Below are positions 28,157 to 38,942 of a DNA stretch of 64,000 nucleotides, piece after piece (positions within the stretch are counted from its first letter, which is position 1; each line of letters opens with the position of its first letter). The stretch spans positions 32,856-96,855 of the forward strand of contig JALQPE010000441.1 of assembly GCA_030407315.1 (NCBI GenBank), read 5' to 3'. This DNA comes from Asparagopsis taxiformis (Eukaryota; Rhodophyta; Florideophyceae; Bonnemaisoniales; Bonnemaisoniaceae). The position numbers and the translations under genes were made by a program. The notes under the pieces were generated by a model. It was given only the letters and a program-made list of their open reading frames with translations, searched no databases and was not told the DNA's origin.

Positions 28157-29865
28157 TCAGTCGCCGCGCGCCGTGGGCGTGGAAAGACGAAGGAGAGGAT
28201 ATTTGTGTTTGAACTGTGCAGGTTTGAGGGCTTTCGTGAGGATGTCGGCCGGATTTTCGGACGACGGGATATGTGTGGGTGCGATGAGCCCGTTGTGTAC
28301 TTGTTCTCGAAGCCAGTGGAATTTAACGTCGATATGTCGGGCCTGAGGGGTGGGGTAGGTGGCTTTAGCAGTAGTAATTGCGGCTGCATTGTCGATGAAC
28401 AGTTGAATGGGAGTATCCGCAGGGTGTTGAATTTCGCGGAAGAAGCTGGCAATAATATGAAGCTGTTGAGCTGTGTAGAATGCGGCAATATATTCCGCGG
28501 CGTGTGTAGAAGGGGAAACCGTGCGTTGGCGTTTAGATTGCCATGAAACAGGGGCGTTGTTGAATAGGATGAGGCTGCCGGTTGTGGAGCGGCGGGTGGT
28601 AGGGCAGCTAGCGTGATCAGCGTCTGAATAAGCTGTGAGATGAGAGGTGAGGGTGCGCTTGTAAGTGATACCGAGAGTAATGGTGCTACGAAGGTAGCGG
28701 AGGACACGGAGTGCGGCAAGCCAGTGATGGGTTGTGGGGCATTGGGAGTATCGTCCGAGGTAGCCAACGATGAATGCGATGTCAGGCCTTGTGCAGTCAG
28801 CAAGATATCGCAATGAACCTATAAGTCCAGTATAGTCGTATTTGGTCTTGTCTAGGGGTTGGGAATGTTGCTTACCTGACGCAAGAAGTTCCGATGCAAT
28901 GGGGGAGGGGCTTGGTTTGGCATCGCAATGGCGATATTTCTCAAGAATGGACTGTATGTAACCTGGTTGAGATATGGAGATGCCGTCTTCACTGTGTGTG
29001 ACTTTCCAGCCGAGGATAGTGGAGACTTGACCGAGGTCTTTGACAACATACTTTTCGGACAGTAGGGTTTTGATGGATTCAGTAAGTGCCATGGAGTTTG
29101 ATATAACAAGAAAATCGTCTACAGTAATGATTAGTAGAACGAAGTGAGTAGAGTGCGAGGGGTCGCGGTGGATGAAGGAACAGGGGTCAGAGTGAGGCGA
29201 GTGAAGTTATTGCAGGTGAGGAATGTTGCAAGACCTTCAGTGAAGATACGACATGCTTGTCTGCTTCCGTACATGTTGCCGGAAAGTCGTGCAACGTGGC
29301 CGGGGTATTGGAGGGATCCGTCGAAGCGAGACGGTTGGTGGACAAATATGTCGTGAGTGTCAGAGAATTTCTCATGCAGAAAAGCTGCTTCAAGATCCCA
29401 GTGGAATGTGTGGTAGGAGTGCGAAGCGGCAAGGGCTAGGGCAGATCGAACGGTGTCACGATGTGTCACGGGGCTGGATAGGTGGTCAGGATCGAAGTGT
29501 ATGCCAGGCAGTTGTTTGTCGCCGCGGACAGTACATCGCACCTTGCGTACAGAGGAGTACCATCACTGTCGTGTTTAAGTTTGAACACGGTAGTAAGAGG
29601 AAGGATTTTGGCATCAGGGGAACATCGGAGCGTGGAATATAACTGAGAATGCCTCGGAATTCTAGATTATCCATTTCAGTGTTCCAAGCCTTTTCCCATT
29701 CATTGGCGTCCGGTGAAGCGCGGGCCTGTGACAGTGTTTTAGGCTCTGTGAATATTTGATTGATAGACTGGGTTGTGTAAGCCGAGTCAGATGAGGGCAG
29801 CGTGCGGACGGGGTCTGCGGAGGGAGAGTATTCATGGAAGTCACTAGTACGACAGCGGTGGACGC
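28157..29865 (-). pseudogene. Copia 2 reverse transcriptase - RNase H (broken)
   Basis: The longest frame, 28157-29092, covers the end of RT and RNase H (KVTHSEDGISISQPGY, YSDADHASCPTTRRSTTGSL, HIDVKFHWLREQ, ending ARGD). RT continues in another frame at 29131-29541 (DLEAAFLHEKFSD, MYGSRQACRIF), and the catalytic TVDDFLV falls at the break near 29110-29125. Further frame changes occur near 29490 and 29670. The gene is cut at 29865 by gypsy B and resumes at 39740. Confidence 0.85.
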
Positions 29866-30656
29866 TGTAGGACCAGCTGGGGTGGCGATCGCTAAGGGAG
29901 TTCTAGAATTGCAGCCGTGTCAGGGCGAGGTGAACCGTAACGCGCTGGTTGAACTTGCGTTCGCGCGTCGCTCGGTCGCGCTGGCGAACGGGTGGTACAA
30001 CGGCGGAACGCGTAGGGAACGATCGCAACACGGGATTCGCGGGCCGGCGCAAGCCGTGATCTCAGGGTGAGATCACCGAGTAAACTCGAGCACAACGCGA
30101 TCCACACAGGGGTCGTAAATCCCTGGCCTAGTGGCGTGCGACGCAACGCGCGCTATCGCGGTGCGACGCGGTTCGGAGATCGGTTTATGCGCAGCGCGCA
30201 CGCGAACGTCGGCGATCGTGAGCAACCCGCACGTATCGTTTCAACGCAATCGGTCCTCGCGATTCGCTAAACGCTTAACTCGTAGCTGCGAAGATGCAGG
30301 CTGTTTATTGGTAAGGTGCGAAGCTGAACAACCATTAGTAGCTAACTACTAAGGACAGGTTGTCCTTGCGCGGCCGGCCGGCGGCCGCTCGCTCGCACGC
30401 AAAAAAAGGGAATATTTTGGGAAAAAGACTTTCGTCATAAAAAACCCAAAAAGGGGAAATAAAGGGGGAATTCGTGGAAACCGCTACACGTGGCGCCAGA
30501 CTCGCAATCGCATGCGCTCGCGCAGACGCGCCGTGAGACGTGTTCGTAACGCCATGCATACGCTCGCTCATTGAAAAACTAACGGGGATGCACGCGAATT
30601 CAACTCTACGCAATCGCTGCGAACGCGCGCGCATCTACGAAACAAATTGCGCCACA
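29866..30656 (-). repeat. Gypsy B 3' LTR (791 bp)
   Basis: Starts TGTAGGACCAGC and ends TTGCGCCACA on the + strand, next to the reversed polypurine tract CTCCCCCC at 30657-30664. It contains the GTGATCTCA/TGAGATCAC hairpin near 30056-30076. A small 84-residue frame inside it recurs in every LTR copy only because the LTR is repeated. Confidence 0.9.
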
Positions 30657-31247
30657 CTCCCCCCGACTAACTCCACAGCGCGTCCTCGCGCGTCACGTTT
30701 CCTCGCATACCTTCAACCTTTCCCTCCTGTTATCCTCTTCCAACCTCATTGCAGGCACTATACTTGTCGTAGTGAGCGATGCGAGCGACAATATCCGTCT
30801 TGTCTAATCTACTTCCAACTCCTATCAGCGCGTGAAGCATGCGCGTGTACAACTCCCTCAGCGACTCCGGTAGTTTTCAATGCGCCTCGAAGCCCTCCGC
30901 TCGATTCTGAGGACACGCACGACGACTCGAAAATTGCCTGGTTTTTCTGGTACACGGGATTCCACTGCCACAGAAACCGGCACTCTTAAAATATTCCATT
31001 AGATAGTTTCCTCCATCAAAAGAGCGACAGGCGAAAGACTGGGGCGAGCTTGCGCGTTTCCGCTACGCGTTTCTGGAGTCGTATTCCGCGAGTAGCTCGC
31101 AGATCACATTTCCAATTTCATGAGCGCTAAGGATTTTGCTTGTGGTGCGCGAATAGGGACACTCGGAGGCGAGGGTGCAGTCAAGACCATCCCACATACA
31201 GTGCTGGACAGTGTTGGTGCGAGCGTGGGGCGCGTCGCGCGCATAAT

Positions 31248-31301
31248 CATCTCTTAAGAGATGGGGTAATTACCCCCTCGAGGACAAGACTGTCCAGTCT
31301 T
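31248..31301. repeat. Three consecutive palindromes
   Basis: CATCTCTTAAGAGATG (31248-31263, perfect), GGGGTAATTACCCC (31263-31276, perfect, sharing one base with the first) and AAGACTG-TC-CAGTCTT (31286-31301). CTCGAG lies between the second and third. Three hairpin-forming units in 54 bp are unlikely by chance. Confidence 0.8.
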
Positions 31302-33819
31302 CAAGCTGTGCTCGAACTTATGCGGCCGAAGGCGACGGTATGAAACTCCGCATGCGCTCGAACGAACGCGCGAAATCACATACACATCCTCAGGAATGTA
31401 GTCCATTATAAATCTGGATCATCCCTGTATAAAAGACTCCTCCTTACTTGACATGGCGCCAGCGTAATGCAAAAGATACTGGAAGGTCAGAGCTGCTCCA
31501 GCTGGCGAACGCGTAAAGACGGCGGGTGAGTTTGCAGTGGACTCTGGTGACGCACGGATGTGGCTCTGCTGTTCTAGTTGAGTTACCAAAACAGGATCGT
31601 CAATATCTTTGTGCACATGGAGAGTGATCATTGCGGTTCGCAAGCAAAATGCTGTAAACTCGCGCATCGCGTGGTATGTTTCGAGTCATACGAGGAGCAT
31701 CGATAATGCACAAACAACGGTTCTGTCAATGAAGTGTGACACTTCGGCTTGCACAGTACTCAGCTCAATTATTTGGCGCGAGTATCCGGTTTCGACATGA
31801 TTTTGACGCGCTCACACCATTTCTGCGTCAGCTAACCGATGCCCGAACGCTCGCTTCCCATTGTACGTCAAAAGTGCGCTGGACTGGGTGGGATTATCGA
31901 AGCCAGCGGCGCTACGAGTAGAGCGTGATATCTGCAGCGTATGCGATATCCAGCACCACTACGATGCGGGGATATCCTGTATGGCCGTAAGGGATGCTGA
32001 GGCGGCGATCAGTCACGCGCTCGTATTACGCACCACATGTGGTCCATTAGAATGCCTGGGATCGCAGGGGTTTAATGGCAAACGAACGGGGCGGAACGAA
32101 CGGGGCGCGAAAGTTGCGTGCACACGCTGATATTCGAGGGGAGGATGAGTTGGAGCGTGGTAAGATGCGACTAGGCACAGATGAACCGCACTTCCAAAAT
32201 GTGCGAATCGTGTAGGCCCGTCCCGGTACGTGCGAAGAAAATGGCAGCACGTGGTGTGACGCGGAGACGGTTGCACGGCTTACAATTGGGCACAAACCAT
32301 TCCCAAGTAAACTGCTGTTATCGCTCGAACGCGTTCGTAAAGTCGCGGTTCCGCTTACAACTAGGCGTATGAGATGGGCGATTCGGCGCGGTGTGCGTTA
32401 GTACGTAATGCGTACGCCGGTCGTAGCGGTGGAGTGCGCGTGTCGCCGCTAAGGGTCACATTAGCCTGGTGCCCACAGGAAGGAGGGGGTCGCTTGAGGA
32501 TCACAGGGCGCGCGTGACCACGTTCGTGTCGCGGGGGTCGCGCGCAGACAGTTCCGTCGGTTACTAAGAGTGAGAGGGAAGGGTCCGGGCTGTACCAACA
32601 CATACTGGGCTCTCGATGTTACGCTTTCGCTTTTCGCTTCGACGCTCGCTTCGTTCCGCAGTAGAGGGTGGCGTGGTTCGTTTTATGACACTAAAATCGC
32701 ATTTGATCGTGCAGACCGCGAACGGGATAGAGCGTGTGACGGGAGGGGCGCAATGAGGAGACGCAGGTTGCATTCGTTTTTTGCTGTCGGCACGTGGACG
32801 CAGGGAAACGGGAGCGAGTTTCGAGGGCGGAGGCAGTCATATTACGCACGTCAGAAACACGTTTGTCTGTCGGCGCGCGCGCGTTCTTGCGATCAGGAGG
32901 AGTGAGCTGCGCGCAACAGGTGCATTTGTATGGGTATCCCGTGCACAGTGGTGGCAGCTTCCGTTTGCGCGCTCCTCATTCGCCGAACGCGTTGGCGACC
33001 GCGCGATACGCACGGGCAAGAAACGCGCCAATCAGAACGCGATACCGACGACGCGCAGGGCTGGCCAGGATCGGTTTGATCAGAAAATTGGCGCCAAAAA
33101 TTCCAGATGGAATTTCTGAGACTATAATTTTAGCTTGATCAAATGGCCCAATTTTCTTGCCAGAATCGAACCCAATTTCTGGGCGATTTTTTGGCTTGAT
33201 TTTCTTTCCTGGCCCAGTTATTTGGCCACGTTGGCACCCAATTTCCGCGCGAATTTTTCGGTGGCCGGCGGCGGATTCCCGCGTCGTGACAGCGCAAGGG
33301 TGGCTAGCCCGACTGCGCCATTGGCTAGCGCTCGTTTGCAATCAAATTTGGCCCAACTTTTCGTCGGTTCTTGATGCATTCTGGAGCTGCGTGCGTGCGT
33401 TTGCGTGGAGCCCACGAATGGGGCATTCACCGACATATGCTCGTGCATATGCTACAATTTTGCATCAGACAGCTTGACAGCAATGAATGCAGAGGTTGCG
33501 CATAGCTATCAGGGCAGCTTCCAGCGATGCGTGATGACGCGACGTGGCTTGTGCAATGAGTATTCCGAGTCGACATCGATGAGTGGTGCCCCGGGACTCC
33601 CACCACAAATTATCGCGAATTGAGGGGATCGTGTGTGCAGTCATTGATGCTTGCGAGCACTGACGAGCACGTGATGACGACTGCGAACAAGAGCTGGTCC
33701 ATGTGTGCCTGCTTGAGCGAGCGAGCTCGCGCTCGACGATGGCGAATAAATGTGACAAACGGCGAGGGTTTGCTTCGTCAGACTTCTCGTTCCCGTTCCC
33801 ACGCACTGTCTCGCGATGC

Positions 33820-33960
33820 ATAAACTTTATGTGCACAGGGAACACTGATGCACCTGTATCATCAATCCTTTCCACGACTAACTTGTCGATAGATAATTCG
33901 CGTGTTGCATTGTCTCGTTCCGGGGTCACGGCTCGCGCACGATCTAACTTGGTAAAATCA
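33820..33960 (-). pseudogene. Chromodomain-like remnant of gypsy pol
   Basis: The - strand reads TRELSIDKLVVERIDDTGASVFPVH, cited here in parts: TRELSIDKL aligns with TREFMIDKL, and ERIDDTGASVF with EGVDDTGAPVF of the intact chromodomain. The VRWKGYSP and TWEP half is gone. It is an older gypsy fragment or a duplicated pol end. Confidence 0.5.
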
Positions 33961-34673
33961 ATCTGCACGTGGCGGTCACTGGCCACCGAAGTTGGCATCG
34001 AAAAATGAATTAGTTCTTCTGCGCGGAGATTTGCGACGACTTCGGGGCTCTGCGTAGCAAAAGACGGCGTGCGTTTTTGACAGTCGCGGGCTTTGCGTAG
34101 CGAACGACGGTGCGGCGCGTGGTGTTGGCGGACGATGACGTCACTTGCGCGGCGAACGACGAATATTGCGTGGCGCACGTTGCAGATGCTTGCGTGCCCG
34201 TCCGAACATGTATAAGAATATAGAATAGTTAACCGTCCGCTAGTGCGGGATAGTTCGCTCAACTTTTTTGGTTCGAGACGCAGGCGATAGACTTCGGCAA
34301 CCCTGTCAGAAGCGAGCGTTCGTTGGCGTGGGTAGCTGGTGCGGGAGAGCGGGCAATGAGGGTGGCGCGCGAGTGTCGGGTCATGCGTGCCTCATCATGC
34401 GGGTTCACGTTCGGCGTCGGCATACATCTTGTGACGAACGACACCAGTGTGCTCCGTACAAAGATTGGTCTGGGGAATACGGCGATTTCATGACGGCAAC
34501 GTTCGTTTGATGCAGAGGCTTCTTGCTCTCGCGTAATGACACGGTACTGGTTCGCGGTGCCGGGGCTTCCCGCGCGGAACTACTTGCGACTGCATCATCA
34601 ATCTCCTCTTCGGCCAATTCCTCGCGCGTTTCTGACGAGCGATGATATGTCGGCGCGTGTTCCCGTTTGCGCG

Positions 34674-35312
34674 CTAGGGCCTTCTACGAGGGCATGGCCC
34701 ACTTGCTCCTTGCGCTGCGTGGACGCCGTCCTTGGTTCGCGTGTCCGTCGAACCCGGTGGCGCTTCGGGAATGAATTGCATGTCGTGGGAGGCTGCACCC
34801 TTTTGGTCGCCAGTCGCGCGATTATGGGGGTAGGCGGCGTCGGTCGAGGTGCACCAACGTGTGTCTTCGTGGCTGGGCGCTTTCGGCGGATCGGAGACGT
34901 CGCAGGGGTAGACACTGGTATCGCGTGCGACGGAGTTAGAAGCGGACCGCCCCAGGTCACGGTGAAAGCGGGCTACAATCGGTGCCGGCAACGAGCCTGC
35001 GGGCTCCCACGTATCGTCGCGCGGGGAGTAACCTTTCCAGCGTACACGGAATACGGGTGCACCGGCGTCGTCGATGCCCTCGGCCGTTAACCTGTCTATA
35101 ATGAAATCGCGCGTCCCATACCCAGCTTCTGGATAAATCTTGCGTGCGTCGTCGAATACGTGTTCATCCCTTCGCACCACGCCGTTTGCGTTTTCTGCGT
35201 CCGTACTGTTTTCTTCGTCGCTAAGCGTAGCAGGCGCGTGCGTCGCGGTGCGCGGTGCTAAGCGAATACGGTCCGAGCTGATGAGCTTGGGCACACTGTC
35301 GATTATGATTTA
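34674..35312 (-). pseudogene. Gypsy B pol C-terminus with chromodomain
   Basis: Similar to 1-534 and to the end of gypsy C pol: PKLISSDRIRLAPRTATHAP, GYGTRDFIIDRLTAEG, VFRVRWKGYSPRDDTWEP, SLPAPIVARFHRD. The frame then drifts into a tail unlike the other two copies. Upstream it passes through a broken YKLP/GPFPGYK stretch into the deletion junction near 35415-35430, where about 2.7 kb of RT, RNase H and integrase present in gypsy C is missing. Confidence 0.8.
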
Positions 35313-35480
35313 GTAATTGTGCTCACGGCAGCTTATAACCGGGGAAGGGCCCGACACAGGGTAGTCTGACTTCGACGCGCGCGCTCCGTCGTTGCGTTGT
35401 GTTCGCGTCATCGCCCCCGCTCGTTGCGTAGCGTCGTTCGTAAGAGGTCTTCCCAATGCGGCGTCGCGTTCGCAATTCCG

Positions 35481-36350
35481 TCAGTTTCGCGCGGGTCCAG
35501 CGGGTTCGTAGCGTTGCGTCGCGTCGTCGGGCGGTCGGTCTTGCGGATTCGGCGCTTCCTGTGCGACTTGTAGGCAAACTACGGGGTTGAGCACAGCGGT
35601 ACCCAACTTCATGCCTTTGGGCAATTCCAGTAGGCGGGTACCAGTGTTGTGTACCTGTACAGGGAAGGGTACATTGCTCCGAACCTGCGTTTCGACATTA
35701 GTTAGACGGACTAACTTCTGCGCATAGAGGTTCGTCGCGGGTACCGTAATGCAGCGTCCGTCAGCGCCCGTGGTGACTTCGATAGCCCGCGTCGCGTGCG
35801 GCGGAATTGACGTGCGACGCGCGACGCGGATAGGCGCGAAATCTGTTGGTCGGGTAGTCTTGAGGGTCGGTGCGCAGCGCGGTTTCGTCGGCGTGCGCGG
35901 GAGCATCGGAACGTGGTCCCCATAGCGGGTTCGCAACGCGCGCTGCGGCCCAGTATAGATCATCCGAACCACAGGGTCGATGAAGTCTGCTCCCAGAATG
36001 CAAGGGACGGATAAGCGCGGCATCACCAGGAAAGTTTGAAGGTGCGCAGGTGCACCTAGACGAACGCTAAGTCGCAGCGACGCGTTAGGCGCGAGGCGTC
36101 GTCCATTCGCGTCGATAATCGCGCAGCGCAGCGTCGGCGGCGTAGCGTGGCGCTTCCAATCAGCACCTAGTACGTTCTCGCGAATGAGGCTCGGGCCTGC
36201 GCCGGTATCAAGCACAGCGGTCACCGCGGTGGCCGTACTTAGATTATATCCGACGGGTACCTCGAGTTTGTAGTTCGCGGTAGGGGTCTGAAACAGGACC
36301 ACTGTTTCGGGTGGTAACGGAGGCGGTTTTTCGCGCGGCGGTTGCGTCAT
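35481..36350 (-). CDS. Gypsy B protease region
   Basis: 289 residues starting MTQPPREKPPPLPPE at 36350. The retropepsin active site VLDTGAGPSLIREN lies near residues 47-60, followed by CAIIDANGRRLAP and a conserved VMPRLSVPCILGADFIDPVV, typical of gypsy proteases (ILGxDF). The start lies 45 bp beyond the end of gag, as a separate frame. The C-terminal part (KGMKLGTAVLNPVVCLQVAQE) is the linker to RT, but RT is deleted. Confidence 0.8.
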   Translation of the reverse strand: MTQPPREKPPPLPPETVVLFQTPTANYKLEVPVGYNLSTATAVTAVLDTGAGPSLIRENVLGADWKRHATPPTLRCAIIDANGRRLAPNASLRLSVRLGAPAHLQTFLVMPRLSVPCILGADFIDPVVRMIYTGPQRALRTRYGDHVPMLPRTPTKPRCAPTLKTTRPTDFAPIRVARRTSIPPHATRAIEVTTGADGRCITVPATNLYAQKLVRLTNVETQVRSNVPFPVQVHNTGTRLLELPKGMKLGTAVLNPVVCLQVAQEAPNPQDRPPDDATQRYEPAGPARN

Positions 36351-36394
36351 CGCGCGTCGCGTGTCCGTTGAGTGGAGAGGAGTCGGCCCACCCG

Positions 36395-38365
36395 CTACGA
36401 CTCCTCGTAGGCGTTTCCCGGGTCTTCGGCGAAGCGAACCGAGTGGGGCGTGAGCTGCTCGCCGTCGTGCGTGTCGTCTTCGCGCGTGCGTTCGCTTTCG
36501 CGCTCGCGCGCGTCATCGTCCGCGGAAACTTCGAAAACCTGAACGTTACGCTGCAGGTTCAGTTCTTCGGGCGTTAGGCGCGCGTGGCTATGCATCTCGC
36601 GAATCGCGGCCTGTTGCTCGGATGAGAGCAGCGGGCAGCTTACCATGGGATGCCCAAACTTCCGGCATATCAGACAGCGGAACGCCGCTGTGCGAGACGT
36701 GTCGGCCGGGGCCGTCTGTCTCACGATAGGCGGTGGGTAAGTTGCGCGCGGTATATGCGCCGTGTACGGTCCCGCGCGTTCGCGTTCTCGGTCGTCGTTA
36801 TGCGCAAAGCGTCGCGAGCCGTCGGCGGGCGATGCGTCGCGAGAGCGTGGCGTGCGATAATTCGACGAAGGGGTGCCAAGCGAGGTTGGACTTCGCATGG
36901 GGCTCGGGGTCGAGAACTTCCGTTCGCGCGGAGCGTGCGGTGTCGCGGCGGAGGTTGAGACGTTTGGCGATGAGAAGCCTGATGGCGGGGTATGCCCCAC
37001 GGTCAGTGCTTGCATCGTTGGTGTCTCCTCCTCTTCCACGTAGAGCGCAGGCGTTCGCCGTAATAGCGGTCGCGCGCTCGTCGTCGGCGTCATCGCTCGG
37101 TGCGTGTCCCCGTGGCTCTTCGCCATAGAGACTAGCTCTCGAAAGGTGTATCGACGCGGGTCGCGAGACAGCGCGTCCCGCACGAGGTGTTGCGCATAGG
37201 GTCGTAGACCATCGACGAAAATAGAAACTAGCGCTCGCTCGCTAAACGCATCGCCGCAGCGCAGCGCGCGGCGTCGTAGTCTCGTAGCGAATTGCGTTTC
37301 GGTTTCCTTCGGGTCTTGCGTTTGTTGCGCCACGTCACGATACGCTTGCGCGACGTCGCCTTCGCGCGCATAAGTTAGCAGGAGCCACTGAACGGCTTCC
37401 GCGTAGCACGTAATCGAATCGACGCCCGCGCGAGCTCCTCGGAACGTTCGTCCCACGTACATTTGGAACGTATCGCGCGCCTCGTCGGCGAGGAAATACT
37501 TGAGAATCGGCAACGCTGCGCCTTCGGATACGCCGGTGTCGTCGCATGCACTCTTGAAATACTTCAGGAACGATAGCACGGCGATTCCGTCAGCGCCCGT
37601 GAAATTCTCTCCTTGCATCGAATGGCGCACCATTTTCGCGGTGTTAGCCAATTCGCTCGCAATTGTTCGGTTAAATGCGCGGTCCGTATTACGCAAGCGA
37701 TACGTGCGGTACGAAAGCGCGAGCGTGAACAGCTCGTTCAACGGCTGGATCTCTACCAGCCCAGGATGCGCGGGTCCATTGTCGCTATCCGAATGCGGGT
37801 GTTCGTCGAATGACAGGTCCTGGCGCGCCAATTCCAGCCATCCTTCGGGGTCCGCGTTGCGCGCGTAGTTCGTAGGGGTCGCGCGCGCTGCGGTTCGCGT
37901 TCGGTTTTCGCGCGCAGCGACGTTCGCGCGTTCGGTGTTGTGCTCCTCGCGGGAGTCCATCGTAGTGACGATTAGGTTGTGGACTTGCGCCCTCATCTGA
38001 GCCGTCAATCCGCGTGGTTGGCCTTTGATAGCTCGGTCCACCGCAGCTCGTACTTCAGCCTGGAGCATGCATTGGAACGTAGGGTCGTCCACTACTTGTC
38101 GAACCAAGCTCGGAAGCGTTGCGGACGGCGTAGCGTGCACGTCGGAAACGCGGAACTCGGCCTCGCGCTTCGTTGCGGCGCCATCGTCGGACGTTTGCGC
38201 GTCGTCGTCGATGCTCGCGAGCGCTTGCGTCGGTAACGGCGGCCACGGGGAAGCGGTAGGGTCAGGGATATGTGAAGCGACCAGCGCGTCGACTGCGTGC
38301 GTTTGCGACGCGACTGGCGGCGGTTCGGTCGGCGCGTTCGATCGCTCGGGCGCGGATGGATCCAT
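36395..38365 (-). CDS. Gypsy B gag (intact, 656 residues)
   Basis: Starts MDPSAPERSNAP at 38365. An acidic/Pro-rich N-terminus precedes a capsid-like core (about residues 210-400) with HSMQGENFTGADGIAVLSFLKYFK, RDTFQMYVGRTF and ETQFATRLRRRALRCG, similar to retrotransposon Gag domains. A Ser/Arg-rich linker follows, then one CCHC knuckle CLICRKFGHPMVSC near residue 590. This is the only open copy; gypsy C has two single-base breaks in the same gene. It may supply Gag in trans. Confidence 0.85.
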   Translation of the reverse strand: MDPSAPERSNAPTEPPPVASQTHAVDALVASHIPDPTASPWPPLPTQALASIDDDAQTSDDGAATKREAEFRVSDVHATPSATLPSLVRQVVDDPTFQCMLQAEVRAAVDRAIKGQPRGLTAQMRAQVHNLIVTTMDSREEHNTERANVAARENRTRTAARATPTNYARNADPEGWLELARQDLSFDEHPHSDSDNGPAHPGLVEIQPLNELFTLALSYRTYRLRNTDRAFNRTIASELANTAKMVRHSMQGENFTGADGIAVLSFLKYFKSACDDTGVSEGAALPILKYFLADEARDTFQMYVGRTFRGARAGVDSITCYAEAVQWLLLTYAREGDVAQAYRDVAQQTQDPKETETQFATRLRRRALRCGDAFSERALVSIFVDGLRPYAQHLVRDALSRDPRRYTFRELVSMAKSHGDTHRAMTPTTSARPLLRRTPALYVEEEETPTMQALTVGHTPPSGFSSPNVSTSAATPHAPRERKFSTPSPMRSPTSLGTPSSNYRTPRSRDASPADGSRRFAHNDDRERERAGPYTAHIPRATYPPPIVRQTAPADTSRTAAFRCLICRKFGHPMVSCPLLSSEQQAAIREMHSHARLTPEELNLQRNVQVFEVSADDDARERESERTREDDTHDGEQLTPHSVRFAEDPGNAYEES

Positions 38366-38942
38366 CGGCGCGGTTGCGTTCGATCGTCGCCTAGGGAAAA
38401 GGGAAAAAGGGATGATGGGGAAGGAGAAAGGTGAATTCGGCGCGCGTCAAAATCTCGCGTCGGCGCGTCGAAAAATTGGCAAGCAAAAAGGGGAGCGCTT
38501 CCCGAAAATTTTCTGCGTATCGGGCGCGCGTAGTAAGGGTGAGGGGGACGAGTTCGCTCGCAGGAGGGCTTCTTCCTCGCTCGGAACGCGTAAAGACGGG
38601 TCTCGATCGTCCGCGAACCCAATATTTCCGGCACCGCCGAACCCGCGTTAGGGTTGCGGACTAGCGCGCGCACGCGCTGCGTCTTCGATCGCGTCGTTCC
38701 GCGCGGCGAATCGTCGTAGTAGAGGTAGGGTAGTTATACAAACCAGAGAGGCTATAGCACCGCTTCCGGGATAGCGATACGCGCGCACGCGTCAATCGCC
38801 CTCGCTGTCGCGCACGACGAACGGATAAATGAGGAATTAGAGTAAGCTGTAGGTTTGGCGTCCCGTGTTTTCCCCAGGCGGAGTTTCTGTGCTTCGCTGA
38901 GTTCGCACGTCGGTTCGCGCAATTCTAGGTCGAGAGACCAGT
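38366..38942 (-). promoter_or_regulatory. Gypsy B 5' leader and primer-binding site
   Basis: Non-coding leader between the 5' LTR and gag. Right next to the LTR the element strand reads ACTGGTCTCTCGACC, where the primer site should be (TGG complementary to a tRNA CCA end). I cannot assign the tRNA. Gypsy C has the same sequence at 59362-59377. Confidence 0.6.

Larger units (their letters stand above)
30657..34260. other. Gypsy B segment replacing the antisense ORF; no gene recognised
   Basis: The first 90 bases match gypsy A next to its polypurine tract. After about 30750 the sequence no longer resembles the antisense ORF of gypsy A or C. Open frames are short and unconvincing. It holds three adjacent palindromes (31248-31301), a stretch near 33100-33370 with repeated CCCAATTT words, and a decayed chromodomain-like piece near 33820-33960. 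Confidence 0.5.

Noticed and set aside
29892..30146. 84-residue frame repeated at 38969, 46108 and 59404
   Set aside because: Recurs only because the gypsy LTR is repeated; in gypsy A the frame is altered, and LTRs are not expected to code.
34536..35090. 184-codon + frame
   Set aside because: Antisense shadow of the gypsy B chromodomain region.
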